Assembly (NCBI RefSeq): GCF_000003815.2
Contig: NC_049985.1
Location: 22,299,754 to 22,363,753 of the forward strand
Source of the DNA: Branchiostoma floridae
Lineage: Eukaryota; Chordata; Leptocardii; Amphioxiformes; Branchiostomatidae
Reading direction: 5' to 3'
DNA length: 64,000 bases
A model generated the notes under the pieces. It was given only the letters and a program-made list of their open reading frames with translations. It was not told the DNA's origin and made no database searches. The translations under genes were made by a program, and so were the position numbers. This document shows positions 1 through 12,209 of this stretch, in pieces (positions within the stretch are counted from its first letter, which is position 1; each line of letters begins with the position of its first letter).

Positions 1-294
1 ACTGCTGAACATTGACCTTTCGTACGCTGATTGAAATTGCCCTGAATGAAAATTGACAATTTTGAGCAAAAAATTGACTATTCCTAAATTGCACTGAACA
101 AAAAGTAACAATTTCAAAATTGCACTGAGGAAAAAGTGACCAAATGAATATGAAATTACACAGAACAAAAATTCACCATTCTGAAATTAAACTAAACAAT
201 ATGAATTGTTTGTGCAAACGCCAACGCCTATCAAATCTTAGATTATCAAGATCATTTGTTCTCAGAGTACCATATGAAACACGTGATACCTTAC

Positions 295-529
295 CAGTCG
301 ACTTGTAATAGAATAGCAGAGACTCCTCGTCAGTGCCGAACTCGTCCGATTGGTCCTCGTTCGTGACCCGACACCAGTATCGGCCCCAGTCGTCATACTT
401 CGCGTCGGTCAGCACGAGAGTCGGGCGGGTTCGGGACTCCACGCTGACCCGGCCTGCGAACTCGGGATGGACGTAGACTTCTCCTGATGAACTCCACTTG
501 TAGATCACTTGTCGGTCTGTGAAGGGTCC
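295..529 (-). CDS. VCBP: VCBP-A V1 domain, second exon
   Basis: 235 nt, phase 0 to 1, acceptor CCCTTCAG and donor GTAAGG. Contains [19 protein letters not shown] and [13 protein letters not shown]. Confidence 0.87.
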
Positions 530-1794
530 CTGAAGGGTAGAAGTTTAAAATTATTAATAAGAAATTATTGAATAAAAATTAAGGGGGAAAGGGAACTGCG
601 AAACTAGAGCAAAGTAGCACCACTCCTGAAATTACCAAACACCCACCTATCAAAACTATCGCAATCCATTCAATGGTTCTTCATATATAACCGAACATAC
701 CGTGCGGACCAAAAACAGTACTTCCCGTAGCTACTAACTACTAACTACAAGGTTCAACTGTGTGCTGTATGCGTCGCTGATACTTACCTTGAGCCAGGTG
801 ATAGTAGGCGGATTGGCTGAGGCAGGTGAGATGGTATATTCACACCTGAACTCTATCCTGTTCACCCAGGTAGGGTCCGGGCTGTATCGAAGATAGACCC
901 AACCGGCCGCGGCGCTTCGATCCGGTACCGTCACGTTCGTGATGGACACCGCACCTGGACAAAATGAATGCAACATTCAGTTGACTTAAAGGGAAAAAGT
1001 ATTGATTGATCACGATCAAACTCCATCAAACTGTCAAAGCCTGAAACAAATTCTGAGAAAAAAAGGTTTTGTCAACCACATGTCTCGCCAATGGAATGCT
1101 ACACGAAAGGACAGGGCAATCATATTTGAATGAATTTTGATTTCATTTTGTTCTGTATCATAGTTAGTTGAGTCTGCACGATTCATAGTCTTACTAAACT
1201 GACGAATGTCTATACTACTGTTTTGTTACTTCAACTTATCTCTTGTATGTTACATTATTGTATGGCCGCAGCTGATTCAAATATTGAAGCTTATTGTGGA
1301 TCCCAATAAAGTCAAAGTAAAACCTAGACTGAGAGACCTCTGTTATATGCCACGGTCACATTTGCACCGGTGCCCGTACACGTAGTGGCTGTATCCCGGC
1401 CCGGCCCCGAAGCCACAATTTTTTCGCAAACATCCCGACCGGGCCCAGTTCAGACCTAAGCATAACGCGGGGGTACCTCTAGGTGTGCTCATGAGTGTGC
1501 GTACGGTGTATATTTCTTGCCGGGCCCCGGACTGATTTTAACTCCGAGTTAAAATCAACCAGGGACCCGGCCGTGCCCCCAAATACTAGTAACTCGGTGG
1601 CACAAGTGTGCCTCACGAGGGTACAAAGGGGTCGCATTCAAAAGTAAAAAAAAAAAGCAAAAACGGCAGGGCCCATTTCTTCGAATTGTGACCGAAGCAT
1701 TGCCAGGTTAGAGCAAATGAATATACGAGCAAAACTGACTCTTCTTACCTGCGTAGCACGCTACGGCGGAGACAGCGACCAACAGACCCAACAT
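295..1794 (-). CDS. VCBP: VCBP-A: second VCBP gene, 5' part only (cut by window start)
   Basis: Tandem paralogue of VCBP-B in the same orientation. Exons seen: signal 1794-1749 (MLGLLVAVSAVACYA), V1 first exon 954-788, V1 second exon 529-295. Phases (1, 0, 1) match VCBP-B exactly. V1 carries FRCEYTI, ITWLK and [11 protein letters not shown]. The V2 and chitin-binding exons should lie to the left of base 1. It differs from VCBP-B mainly between VTVP and DPTWVNR, just before the second Cys, and after [10 protein letters not shown] non-coding first exon ends at 2481 (donor GTATGT), and the signal exon begins at about 1827 after TTTCAG. The two genes share upstream sequence, so they arose by segmental duplication. 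Confidence 0.85.
788..954 (-). CDS. VCBP: VCBP-A V1 domain, first exon
   Basis: 167 nt, phase 1 to 0, acceptor TTGTCCAG and donor GTAAGTA. Contains SITNVTVP, a variable segment, DPTWVNR and [10 protein letters not shown]. Confidence 0.87.
1749..1794 (-). CDS. VCBP: VCBP-A signal-peptide exon
   Basis: 46 nt, 15 codons plus one base, donor GTAAGAAG identical to that of VCBP-B. Five residues shorter at its end than the VCBP-B leader. Confidence 0.85.
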
Positions 1795-1893
1795 AGTAGT
1801 CGTGTTGCCTCGACTTTGTACCAGAGCCTGAAACAGAAATGAATGAAAGGACGCGGATGAGCGACAGATACGCCTTGGCTTAGTTATAACAGT

Positions 1894-2148
1894 TAAGGTG
1901 CACTCCCACCGCACTTGTGTCAAGCTTGCGTCACTGCGGGATTCGTTCACTGCGTCACTGTTTTGTTATTTTCTCCGAGTTTGTATAACTTTGATATTGC
2001 GTAATAGGTAAATGTATGACTTAGAACCCGACAAAATACACAAAAAGGAAGAAAATTCGTTCTTTATCTCTGAAATTCGTTGAGTATCTTTCGAACCCCG
2101 CAGTACAGTGACGCAAGCTTGACACAAGTGCGGTGGGAGCGCATCTTT
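1894..2148. mobile_element. MITE with 40-bp terminal inverted repeats (GCACTTGTGTCAAGCTTGCG)
   Basis: Ends CTCCCACCGCACTTGTGTC and its inverse near 2138; AT-rich centre. It sits in the 5' UTR intron of VCBP-A. A diverged copy in opposite orientation is at 17636-17880. Confidence 0.75.
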
Positions 2149-2480
2149 AGTGACAACAGTCACATCTTGACTTCGTTCATGAGTTATATGAGGGCTTTAT
2201 ATATTCCAGAGAGTTAATAACTTTGGCCTGTAGTCAATTCTCACTGTAGAATTCCATCTACGTTATTGCAGATGCTACCAGTACATGCACCCCAATGTCG
2301 CAAATCTCTGGAGCAAAAATTCAAAATCTTACGTAACTAATGAATAATTTTCCAAGTGGCATCAGTTGTCCCTATAATACACAAGGTCCACATAGAAACT
2401 AAGTTCTTGGTTCTATAAGGCAAGTACTACAATGCACCGTAAAATGCAGTAAAGTAAAGTAGGATGGAATCCAAACATAC

Positions 2481-2615
2481 CTTTTTACAGAGAAGACTGC
2501 AATGAATGATTACCGTTCTCTGTGTGGGCCTTCTCAACAGGTTCGACAGATGGCTTGTGTTTGAGACCACGGAAAGGGCATGTTTACAGTGCTATCGTTT
2601 ATATTAAATTCTGAA
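2481..2615 (-). promoter_or_regulatory. VCBP-A non-coding first exon and promoter-proximal block
   Basis: Ends at a donor (GTATGTTTGG, minus strand) that pairs with the acceptor before the signal exon. The block with CTTGTGTTTGAGACCACGG and TGTTTACAGTGCTATCG (plus strand, 2521-2597) recurs upstream of VCBP-B at 14701-14753. This fits a duplicated promoter or 5' UTR. The exact start site is not visible. Confidence 0.45.
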
Positions 2616-3779
2616 GAGGGCTGCGTAAAGTACTTGACATATGAATAAAAAAATATACATGTTTCATTTTAGGCCATTTTTTCCCATTATATGGTAATAT
2701 ATAATACATCCACACACAATCGAGCATACTGTAACCAAGAACAAAGTAGAAAGCAGCAGCAATATGAGCAAAGTTATGTCTTTAGTTGCCAAGAAAATGG
2801 AAAAATGATACTAATGTCATAGAATGCCAATATAAAATTTAAAGTCAAATAAGAACTTGTGAAAGAACAAAAATATAATGAAGGCAACGATTTTGGCCAA
2901 AGATTTTTCTTCGCACGCTTGCATCAGTTTTTGGGTTCTCAGAGGATGTCGTCATCAGATCAACGTGGCATTCACTGATGCATATTACTGATACGAATGT
3001 TACAGTCCGAGAAATATAAACATACAGCATCACAAATATTTTCAACCTGATGAATCTTTAATAAAATGTTGTATATCTAATATCTAAACCAAGTAACAAC
3101 TATAAACTTATGACAAAATCTGAAGCGCTATTGTATACAGTGGGAAGGTCAGCAAAAACACCTTGAGCCCAAACAATCGGAATCGTGCCATATAAAAAAA
3201 ATTTGAACTCACAAACGTTAAGGGCCCATAATATTTGATATTAGCTTTGCACTTCGAGATAGACGTTTCATGACTTTCTACAGATAAATCAGTAACCGTC
3301 TGTCAGTAGGTTAATCTATTACCTTCTCTAAGAAGATTATGTTTTGGACTATGGTAAAGCTGAGTGGCTGTGGGCGTATGTGTGCATAACTCGAGAAGCT
3401 GGCGACGGATATTCGTAATATTTAGTAGGTGGGTGTTTGTTGAAAAGGTCAAGTTTGAGCATAGGCGTCCCATCTTCTCAGTCCTGTGGTGCTGCAGCGA
3501 ATTCAGTATATTTGTATGCCTATTTGTAAATGGCATAACTTAGGTAGACTAATTAATGTACTTCTCAACGCACAGACGCGTCGCATTAAATCATATCAAT
3601 TATTCGTTCATACATGTATTCTGCCATAATTCTCCAAATTCTCCAGAATTGGCCTCGTTCTTGGAAACATCAGAATTAACCCGAAGGGTGTTTTCATTCA
3701 TTCAATCATCCATCCTAGTGGGGTAATAGGACCTTGTGTGTATGCCTGGCGTAGAGGAAGTGTAGTGGCGAACGGTTGA

Positions 3780-4245
3780 ATGCGTTTTTCGCTACGATCT
3801 AGCCTGGTAACCATACCATCCGAAGGTCAAAGGTATCTGAATTATGCTGGGAGTATTGCTAACCCACCAATTCCATTAGCAAACAACGGGAACTTTTGGG
3901 TTGTCAGAAAAAGCCCTATGTTTGGTTCGACCGAAGCCGCTAAAACACTACTAAAGCCAAGGTTACATTGCCAAACCGGTGCCGAGCCAAGCTGTTTGTG
4001 GAAACGAGAAAACGGGGATGTATACGTGAAAAATTGCACAAATAATGCCCACGACTGTTCTCTTAATGTTTTGTGTGGGTTGGTGTCTTTTATAACATAC
4101 TTTTCGTTCCCGAAAACTGCCCAGCCAGGCTCCGGTTTGGAAATGCGACGTAGGCCTAAGTCTAGCAGTAAAGAAGGGTTAGGTTTAGGTCCCAATCCCC
4201 AACCCGGGGCCCGGTCGGGTACCTTTCGAAAACGAAAGAAATGAT
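3780..4245. repeat. Non-coding block duplicated upstream of both VCBP genes
   Basis: Shares AATAATGCCCACGACTGTTCTC, TTTTCGTTCCCGAAA and CGGTTTGGAAATG-type stretches with 15225-15445. Open frames across it are not conserved and are not called as genes. Confidence 0.55.
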
Positions 4246-4384
4246 ATAAAAGGCAACACAGAACGTAAAAAAGTAGTTATGAGCATAACTCATGTATATT
4301 TCTTTATACACACTTTTATTTTTCGTTTTCACAAATATCCCAGCCGGGGCCCGGTTTGAAAATGAGACCTAAGCCTAATCAGGC

Positions 4385-4550
4385 TAATCTCCAAGCAGAA
4401 TCTCGTGGCATAAGACAGTATCATAAGCTGGGGAAGGAGTTTAGCCGACAGAGGAGTAAAAAAGCGTGGCCAATTTACTCCTCTACCGACTAAAGTCCTT
4501 TCCCAGCTTATGATACTGTCTTAGGCCAAGCAAGATCTGCTTGGAGATTA
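4385..4550. mobile_element. Mutator-type MITE, copy 1
   Basis: Long inverted repeats starting TAATCTCCAAGCAGA; flanked by a 9-bp duplication TAATCAGGC. A 9-bp target site fits Mutator-like elements. Confidence 0.75.
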
Positions 4551-5097
4551 TAATCAGGCTACTTCAATCACACAACATGTCAGTTTCGTTGTAGGGTCCC
4601 AGAACTGTTAGGCATTAACTACACATGGCACTGGATGAAAACCAAGTAAAGAATTACGAATATCTATTGATATTGTTCATAAGACAAGTAAGTGTTGCTA
4701 TCTAAAGTCATTACAGCTGAAGACCAATGAGACCAGCATTTATTTTTGATATGTGCTTTAATTGATGTGAAATCCAGATGTTCTGCAGCAACTGATACAC
4801 ACAGACAACAGAATAATTTACAGCATTTAAATAGCAGAAAGAATCTGCAAAGTGCTGTTGACAATATCTTCATTGTAGTACGGCACAGCAAGGTATTCTT
4901 TTGTTAAAGATACAAATGACCACCGGTCTCACTGATGACCGGTTGAAGCAACCTTGTTTTCTGTTTGGTATCAGTTGTTTTCGGTTCGTTTGGTTTTGGT
5001 TGTTTTCTGTGGTTAGTAAGACCTCCATACTATTAAAACCTCCGGAGATCAACGCTGGCACGGCCATACGGGCATATGGTATCCGTGGAAGGGTCAT

Positions 5098-5282
5098 CTA
5101 CAGGCAGATGACGTTGTTTGCCCAGTCGCACAGCTGTAGGTCCTGGTTGAAGACCAGTCCAGCCGGGCAGGTGTTGGTGCCGTAAGACAGACCGCCCGAG
5201 CACGTGTAGAACTGGGCACAGTCGGCGGGGTGCTGGTATTTCCCGTCCGCCTTATCGGCACAGGTCGGCTCGGTAACTGGGT
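5098..5282 (-). CDS. VCBP: VCBP-B chitin-binding domain exon and stop
   Basis: 185 nt, acceptor TTACCAG, stop TAG at 5098-5100. It encodes a type-2 chitin-binding domain of about 60 residues with six Cys: [33 protein letters not shown] and [11 protein letters not shown] possible AATAAA lies about 355 bp downstream (4739-4744, minus strand). Confidence 0.92.
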
Positions 5283-8200
5283 CTGGTAACAAGAGAACAC
5301 GAAAGTACCGGTTAAACTTTAGGAAACTTTAGGAAAATAAGGTCGACAGGTAGAGTCTCTCTCTCTCTCTCTCTCTGCCCCCCCCCCCCTTCTCTCTCTC
5401 TCTCAGTATCCCTACTGATTTTGGTTGTCAGAACAAAAGGTTTGAACATAAGGGGCCCGGGGACCTAGGTTCGGTGGGTCTTTGCACACAAATTGTATCA
5501 CCTTACCTATTGAAACAGAAAGGAGAAGAACATACTGAAAATGAGTCTACAACATTTTCATCACTCAGATATCAGGTTGAAAAATCTATGTCGACTGTAA
5601 GGCTGACGTCCCTTTTGAAAAAAGTGTCAGGCCTGTCAGCTTTGGAGAACGAAAAGTACGATATGAAAGACAACAAGAACACATATTGTGCATATTTATT
5701 GGAATAAACTTTAATTTGTCGTTACAGCAAACATCTCGATCGTACCTGGGGCAGGAAATGTCGTGTTCAAAGATGGCCTTAGCTACAGAGTCATAAGGAA
5801 ACAATTTTATGTACATTACGCATCAAACTATAGATATCATGGTCTCCTGACATTGTCAAAATTGTATACATTGGTGTAGATAGAGAAATAGTCCTAGACT
5901 CCTACCGTTGACGAGGATGACCACAGACTGAGCGCCCCGGTTCCAACGGCCAAAACTAGAAGAGTAGCGATCATCGGGGTAGTTTATAGAGCACCAGTAC
6001 CGACCGGCGTCTCTAGGGCGAATGTCGGTGATGGTCAGGGTCGGGGTGATAGACACACCTGTTATCACAAGGAAACATTAACAACTGGGCTGAAGTGAAC
6101 AAAATAACAACTTAAGCTAAACAGACATTGGGAGTGATCAAACGCAACCGGTGGGCATGCCCAGCCAGGGTAAAATCACTTGCATATACATATATACATC
6201 ACTGGTAAGACAAAATCTTGAATATGCCACAACAGTATGGGACCCGTATACAAAGAAAGACAAAGATAAATTTGAGAGGGTACAGAATCAAGCCGCAAGA
6301 TTCTGCACAAACAACTTCAACAGAGATGCTAGTGTTGCCAAAATGAAAACAGAACTGCAGTGGATGACGACTTGAAGAAAGAAGAAAATTGTCCAGACTT
6401 TGCATGATGTACACAACCTAGGATTGATGTGTTCAAAAATTCGTATTTTCCCGAACTATCGTAGAGTGGAATTTGCTCACCAAGCATCTTCTTTGGGTAG
6501 TTTTAAAGAGCATTTACATGTAGATAGATGTGCAAAAGTTAGGTGGGCCTGCGAAGCCGCCGAAGGGTGGTTATACCGGCTATATAGATACAGATGCAGA
6601 AACCTAATTTCCAAGCAGATCCTACGGTAGCATAAGATATTATAGAAAGCTGACAGAGGAGTGAAGCCGTCCCAGGAGTGTGTTTCGCTACCGTATGATG
6701 ACAAATGGACACCTTTTGGCTGACTGCACTCCTTGGCCAATTTGGTCAATCTTATGCCACTGCTTGGGAGATTAAAAGAAACTGGCACATTCAGTAGGTG
6801 CATGGCACAATGAAAGCCACAAAGGTACTTTCTTTCTGCTACCGAAGGACCTCACCACTCCAAACCCAGAACCATGCACATCCGATAGGGCACGTGGCTG
6901 CCAAAAAATGTTTTTTTTAGTTGCAAACAAGATTTCGCCACCTTGCTTGGTACTTCATGCAGCCATTTTCTCTGGGGTCCATGCCCGTCAGGTGCGTGCG
7001 CCCACTTAGGGTAATACATAAATGAAACTTTTACTTACCCCTGGTAGCCAGAGAAACCCTTCCAGCGAAGTTGGGGGAGACGGTAATGGTTTCCGTTTCG
7101 CCCCACCCGGAGGACTTGTGAATCACAGTCTCATAACTGTCACAACTTCCACCTGCAAATGATTCGATGCACACGACAAACATCAATGAATGAATGAATC
7201 AAAGAAAGAAAGGGTGTAATAGGTGAGTGGGACTCTAGTGATTGATGAATACAACAACTCCTGAATTTTCAGCTACACCTCGTCGATAATCCCCACAGCA
7301 TACGGGTACCGGGTAAGGGACGTTATTTCTCTTGTGCGAATCAAGACGCGCATGTAATGGTACACCTCATTAGCATAGATTAATATTAAGTAAATACATT
7401 AGAAGACCAGTAAGGCCTATATTTGTTCGTGAGCAAATAAAGCATATTTCAATCAATCCTCATCCAAAACCAAAAATGTACTATTCCATATCAACCTTTT
7501 ATAGCCGATGTACATCATGAGTGTGAATGGAGTCCTGTGGGCGCATACCGCACACAATATCATAAATACAGCAAGGAACACGCGGGTCAATAATGTTGTT
7601 ATCATATAGCCTACCCAAACTTGCAAACTCTACGTGTGAAGTCCTTCAAGCTTTCTCGAATTTCTGAAAATTCACATTTGTTCTTTGGTACATACAATTG
7701 TAAGGAGATTACAGATTGCATTTTGAAACAAAAATTCCACAGAAAATATTCGAAACCTTGCAGTCAAACCTTTTCAAATGAATTTATTAACTGTACTGTA
7801 TTCACGACCATTCCTCCCTGCGGAGTCTGATCTTTCCTCCATGTTCTGTCTGTGCTATTCTGATTGGTTACTTTCCTGTGTATCGCTCCTTCTGATTAGT
7901 CAGGTGGGAAACAAATTTAACCACGGTGTCGATTTTGTTTAACACCGGGCTGGCCGGAATCTATATGTAATACGGCGTCATAACCAACATGGAATAGGGC
8001 CATCTGATTGGTCCGCGGCGCCTGGCTATATGATAATAATTTGTAACATGCATACAGTCTGGCTTCATGAAAAGTAACAAGAGCGGCGAAAAGTTTTATC
8101 ATGAGTTATCATGAGGACTTCCCCAAAGTACCTTGAGTGCAGCTCGGCCCTTTGACCCAGAAAATGGTAGCCATACGGCCGTCTGGGACTCCCGTACAGT

Positions 8201-11200
8201 TGAGTTGGACTGTCCCGCCAGCATCCACATGGACCGGGGTTTTGTCCAGGTGAACTGTCGCCAGAAGTTTAGGCAAGTTATAGCCTGGAAATTATTAGAA
8301 TATGACAAATTATGTACAAATTATGTAAATTATGTACAAATTATGTATGGATATCGTGTTCTTTATATTGTATTCGTAATGATTCTTCTTCTCCCGTCAA
8401 ATCTTGAATGCACTTTATCTCTGTCTTTCCTGACCCGAATGACTTGACATCTGGCACAAAGATAGAGTGGGCTAATACTAGTACCCTCAGGTTTTTTACC
8501 TTCGCCAAGAAGGTTATGTTTTGGTTAGAAAATTTGTGTGTCCCAGTATGTAGGTCAATCTCATATAACTTGGGCAGCTGTGGATGAAATGCGATATTTG
8601 GTATTTCAGTAGCGGTTGCGTATACCAAGGTTTTGTACCAAAATGGTACTTCTGGCACTTTCTGTCGTGAGTGCAGCGGGGTGTGTGCATGTGTGTATTT
8701 GCGGACAAGATAACTTTTGACGCTGTGGATCGTTTTGCATTATATTTGGTAGTTATTTAGGGGTTTGGAAAACGAGTGCCAAGTTCGATAATGGAATTCC
8801 TGGTGACAAGTTGCGGAGTAGTATAGTAGGTGTACGCTGACTAATATTATTCAGGAGCAAGAAGGAGCAGGTCAGAGGTCACATATGATTTATTCGGGTG
8901 GAGCAGGTCATAGGTCAAATATGATTTATTCAGGTGGAGCAGGTCAGAAGTCAAATATGATTTATTCAGGCGGAGCAGGTCAGGGGTCAGATATTATGTA
9001 TTCAGGTGGAGCAAGGTAACTATGAGTCATGACAACCCCACCCCACCCAAAATGAACCTCCCCCTCTCCAATCGTGAATGACATACCCTTATTTGGCCTG
9101 GTTCTAAGTCTCTATCGTATGAAACAAAGAAAACATGACAACGTTTGATTTTCCCGTTCTTTTATTCTGTACTTTCAAAAGTCAGCATCCAACGTGAACT
9201 TCTGTTGTTCAGAGGAGGACATCACCCCCATCTTCTGATACTCCCCCACCTTCTTCTCAAAGAAGTTGGTCTTTCCCTCCAGAGAAATGTTCTCCATGAA
9301 GTCAAAGGGGTTCTCGCTGTTGTAAAGCTTACTGCACATGAGTTCTTCCAGCAGCCTATCTGCGACAAACTCAATGTACTGTTTCATCAGGTCTTGATTC
9401 ATCCCAATCAGCTTCACAGGAAGAGCTTCCGTCAGGAACTCTTGCTCAATCTTAACAGCATTGTCGATAATCTGGTGAATGCGATCCTCACTAGGCTTAT
9501 TGATCAGGTAGCTGACCATTAGACAGGCAAAGTCGGCGTGCAGACCCTCGTCTCTACTGATCAGCTCATTGGAGAAAGTCAGCCCCGGCATGAGCCCTCT
9601 TTTCCTTAACCAGAAAATTGCTGCGAAGGCCCCGGAGAAAAATATCCCTTCCACAGCTAGCGGCAAACGCAACCACACGATCCCCAAAAGTGCTTTTCTC
9701 GTCTCCGGTCCACTTTAGGGCCCAGTCAGCCTTCTTCTTTACACAAGGTATGGTCTCAATGGCACTGAACAGATGGTCTCTCCTCATGCGGATCCTTCAC
9801 GTAGGTGTCGACTGCTCCGGAGTAAAATAAAACTGCTCCGGAGTAAATGAGTAAGTTTATGTGTTATAGGTAAGCGTATTTGTCATGTACGTACGAACAT
9901 ATGCCATCTATATGTACATGCAGTACATCATTGCTTTGGAGTAGCTATACGTGTTGCTCCGGAGTAAAAACACTGCTCCGGAGTATGCTCCGGAGTAAGT
10001 GAGTAAGTATATTTGTTGTAAGTAAGTATATTTGTCATGTACGTACGAATATGTACCATCTATATGTACATGTAGTGAAACATTGCTTTGGAGTAACTAT
10101 ACGTGTTGCTCCGGAGTAAAATAAACTGCTCCGGAGTAAAAGAAAACTGCTCCGGAGTAAAAAAAAAATGAGTAAGTATATTTGTTGTAAGTACATGTAT
10201 GTATATTTGTCATGTACGTACGAACATATACCATCTATATGTACATGCAGTGAAACATTGCTTTGGAGTAACTATACGTGTTGCTCCGGAGTAAAATCAC
10301 TGCTCCGGAGTAAAATAAAACTGCTCCGGAGTAAAATAAACTGCTCCGGAGTAAAAGAAAACTGCTCCGGAGCAACACGTAANNNNNNNNNNNNNNNNNN
10401 NNNNNNNNNNNNNNNNNNNNNNNNNNNNNNNNNNNNNNNNNNNNNNNNNNNNNNNNNNNNNNNNNNNNNNNNNNNNNNNNNNCCTTCGCAGCAATTTTCT
10501 GTTAAGGAAAAGAGGGCTCATGCCGGGGCTGACTTTCTCCAATGAGCTGATCAGTAGAGACGAGGGTCTGCACGCCGACTTTGCCTGTCTAATGGTCAGC
10601 TACCTGATCAATAAGCCTAGTGAGGATCGCATTCACCAGATTATCGACAATGCTGTTAAGATTGAGCAAGAGTTCCTGACGGAAGCTCTTCCTGTGAAGC
10701 TGATTGGGATGAATCAAGACCTGATGAAACAGTACATTGAGTTTGTCGCAGATAGGCTGCTGGAAGAACTCATGTGCAGTAAGCTTTACAACAGCGAGAA
10801 CCCCTTTGACTTCATGGAGAACATTTCTCTGGAGGGAAAGACCAACTTCTTTGAGAAGAAGGTGGGGGAGTATCAGAAGATGGGGGTGATGTCCTCCTCT
10901 GAACAACAGAAGTTCACGTTGGATGCTGACTTTTGAAAGTACAGAATAAAAGAACGGGAAAATCAAACGTTGTCATGTTTTCTTTGTTTCATACGATAGA
11001 GACTTAGAACCAGGCCAAATAAGGGTATGTCATTCACGATTGGAGAGGGGGAGGTTCATTTTGGGTGGGGTGGGGTTGTCATGACTCATAGTTACCTTGC
11101 TCCACCTGAATACATAATATCTGACCCCTGACCTGCTCCGCCTGAATAAATCATATTTGACTTCTGACCTGCTCCACCTGAATAAATCATATTTGACCTA

Positions 11201-12110
11201 TGACCTGCTCCACCCGAATAAATCATATGTGACCTCTGACCTGCTCCTTCTTGCTCCTGAATAATATTAGTCAGCGTACACCTACTATACTACTTTGCGG
11301 TACTGCAGCGGGTTTCCTCAAGCGGCAGGTTCAGGATTTTTGGCTAGTGGATACGTCTTTGGGCAGGGAGTAAGTAGTGTTACACAAGTTTGGCCCCCCT
11401 GGCTGCTTGTTTTGAACTGCAGTGGGCGATTTTGTCCTTATCTTTGAAAGAGAATAAGTCAAGGAGGGGTTGGTGGATTTGCATTTTTTTGGTATGTACA
11501 TACCTTAGGTGATGATTAAAATCCTGAACTGTATTGTATGCAAATCGGGGCTTCGTTAATATTTACATTACAATTAGAATAATGTGTAAATCCAGCAATC
11601 GACCTCTTTTCCAGACATTCAGTTCTCAGTGCCTAACCACATCTGTGCCCCAGACTTGTGTAGTTCATGACATATTTATGTCAGGAAAATATAGATGTTA
11701 TTTTTGCTGACATGTTGTTAATTAGTTTTCACTTTGCAAGTGCCATGTTTTTTGTTTGTGCACTATCTTGTTCTGGCAGAAGTGTATGATGGGAAGGGGT
11801 TTAACCATTTTGATGTGAAGGGGTGTTTTCCCCTTTAAGGATATATAAATATTGGTGATGCTTACGTGGCATGGAAAAGTGAAGCTGGCTGAGTGTGTGT
11901 GTGTGTGTGTAGTCTCTACCAGACTCCGGATCGCTGGAAAAATCGTAGAAATGGAACAAATAGAGGAGTAAGCCGGCCAGAGGAATATAAACGGTCAGGG
12001 AACAGCACGCGATCTAGGATCGCGAGCTGTTCCCTGGTCGGTTATATTCCTCTCTATTTGTTCCATTTCTACGATTTTCCAGCGATCCGGAGTCTGGTAG
12101 AGACTAGTGT

Positions 12111-12147
<37 letters not shown>

Positions 12148-12164
12148 CGTGCCTGCGTGCGTGC

Positions 12165-12209
<45 letters not shown>

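Larger units (their letters stand above)
8816..11302. repeat. Near-perfect inverted repeat with arms of about 815 bp around the assembly gap
   Basis: 8816-9632 is the reverse complement of 10483-11302 apart from a 1-bp indel. The arms carry the RRM2 C-terminal copy, its 3' flank and a 35-bp minisatellite. The spacer is a CTCCGGAG-containing tandem array plus 100 N. It may be a real palindrome or an assembly fold-back at the gap. Confidence 0.85.

Noticed and set aside
3780-4244. Open frame of 154 codons on the plus strand
   Set aside because: It falls in a repeat shared with 15225-15445 where the frame is not kept, has no domain, and overlaps an equally long antisense frame.
5094-5300. Alternative frame over the chitin-binding exon
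   Set aside because: Shadow of the chitin-binding domain; only the frame with six Cys and correct phase matches the family.
8133-8447. 104-codon plus-strand frame
   Set aside because: Antisense to the VCBP-B V2a exon, which fits phase, splice sites and Ig motifs.
9145-9522. 125-codon plus-strand frame opposite RRM2 (also mirrored at 10589-10966)
   Set aside because: Antisense shadow of the RRM2-like coding sequence; identical in both arms only because the arms are identical.
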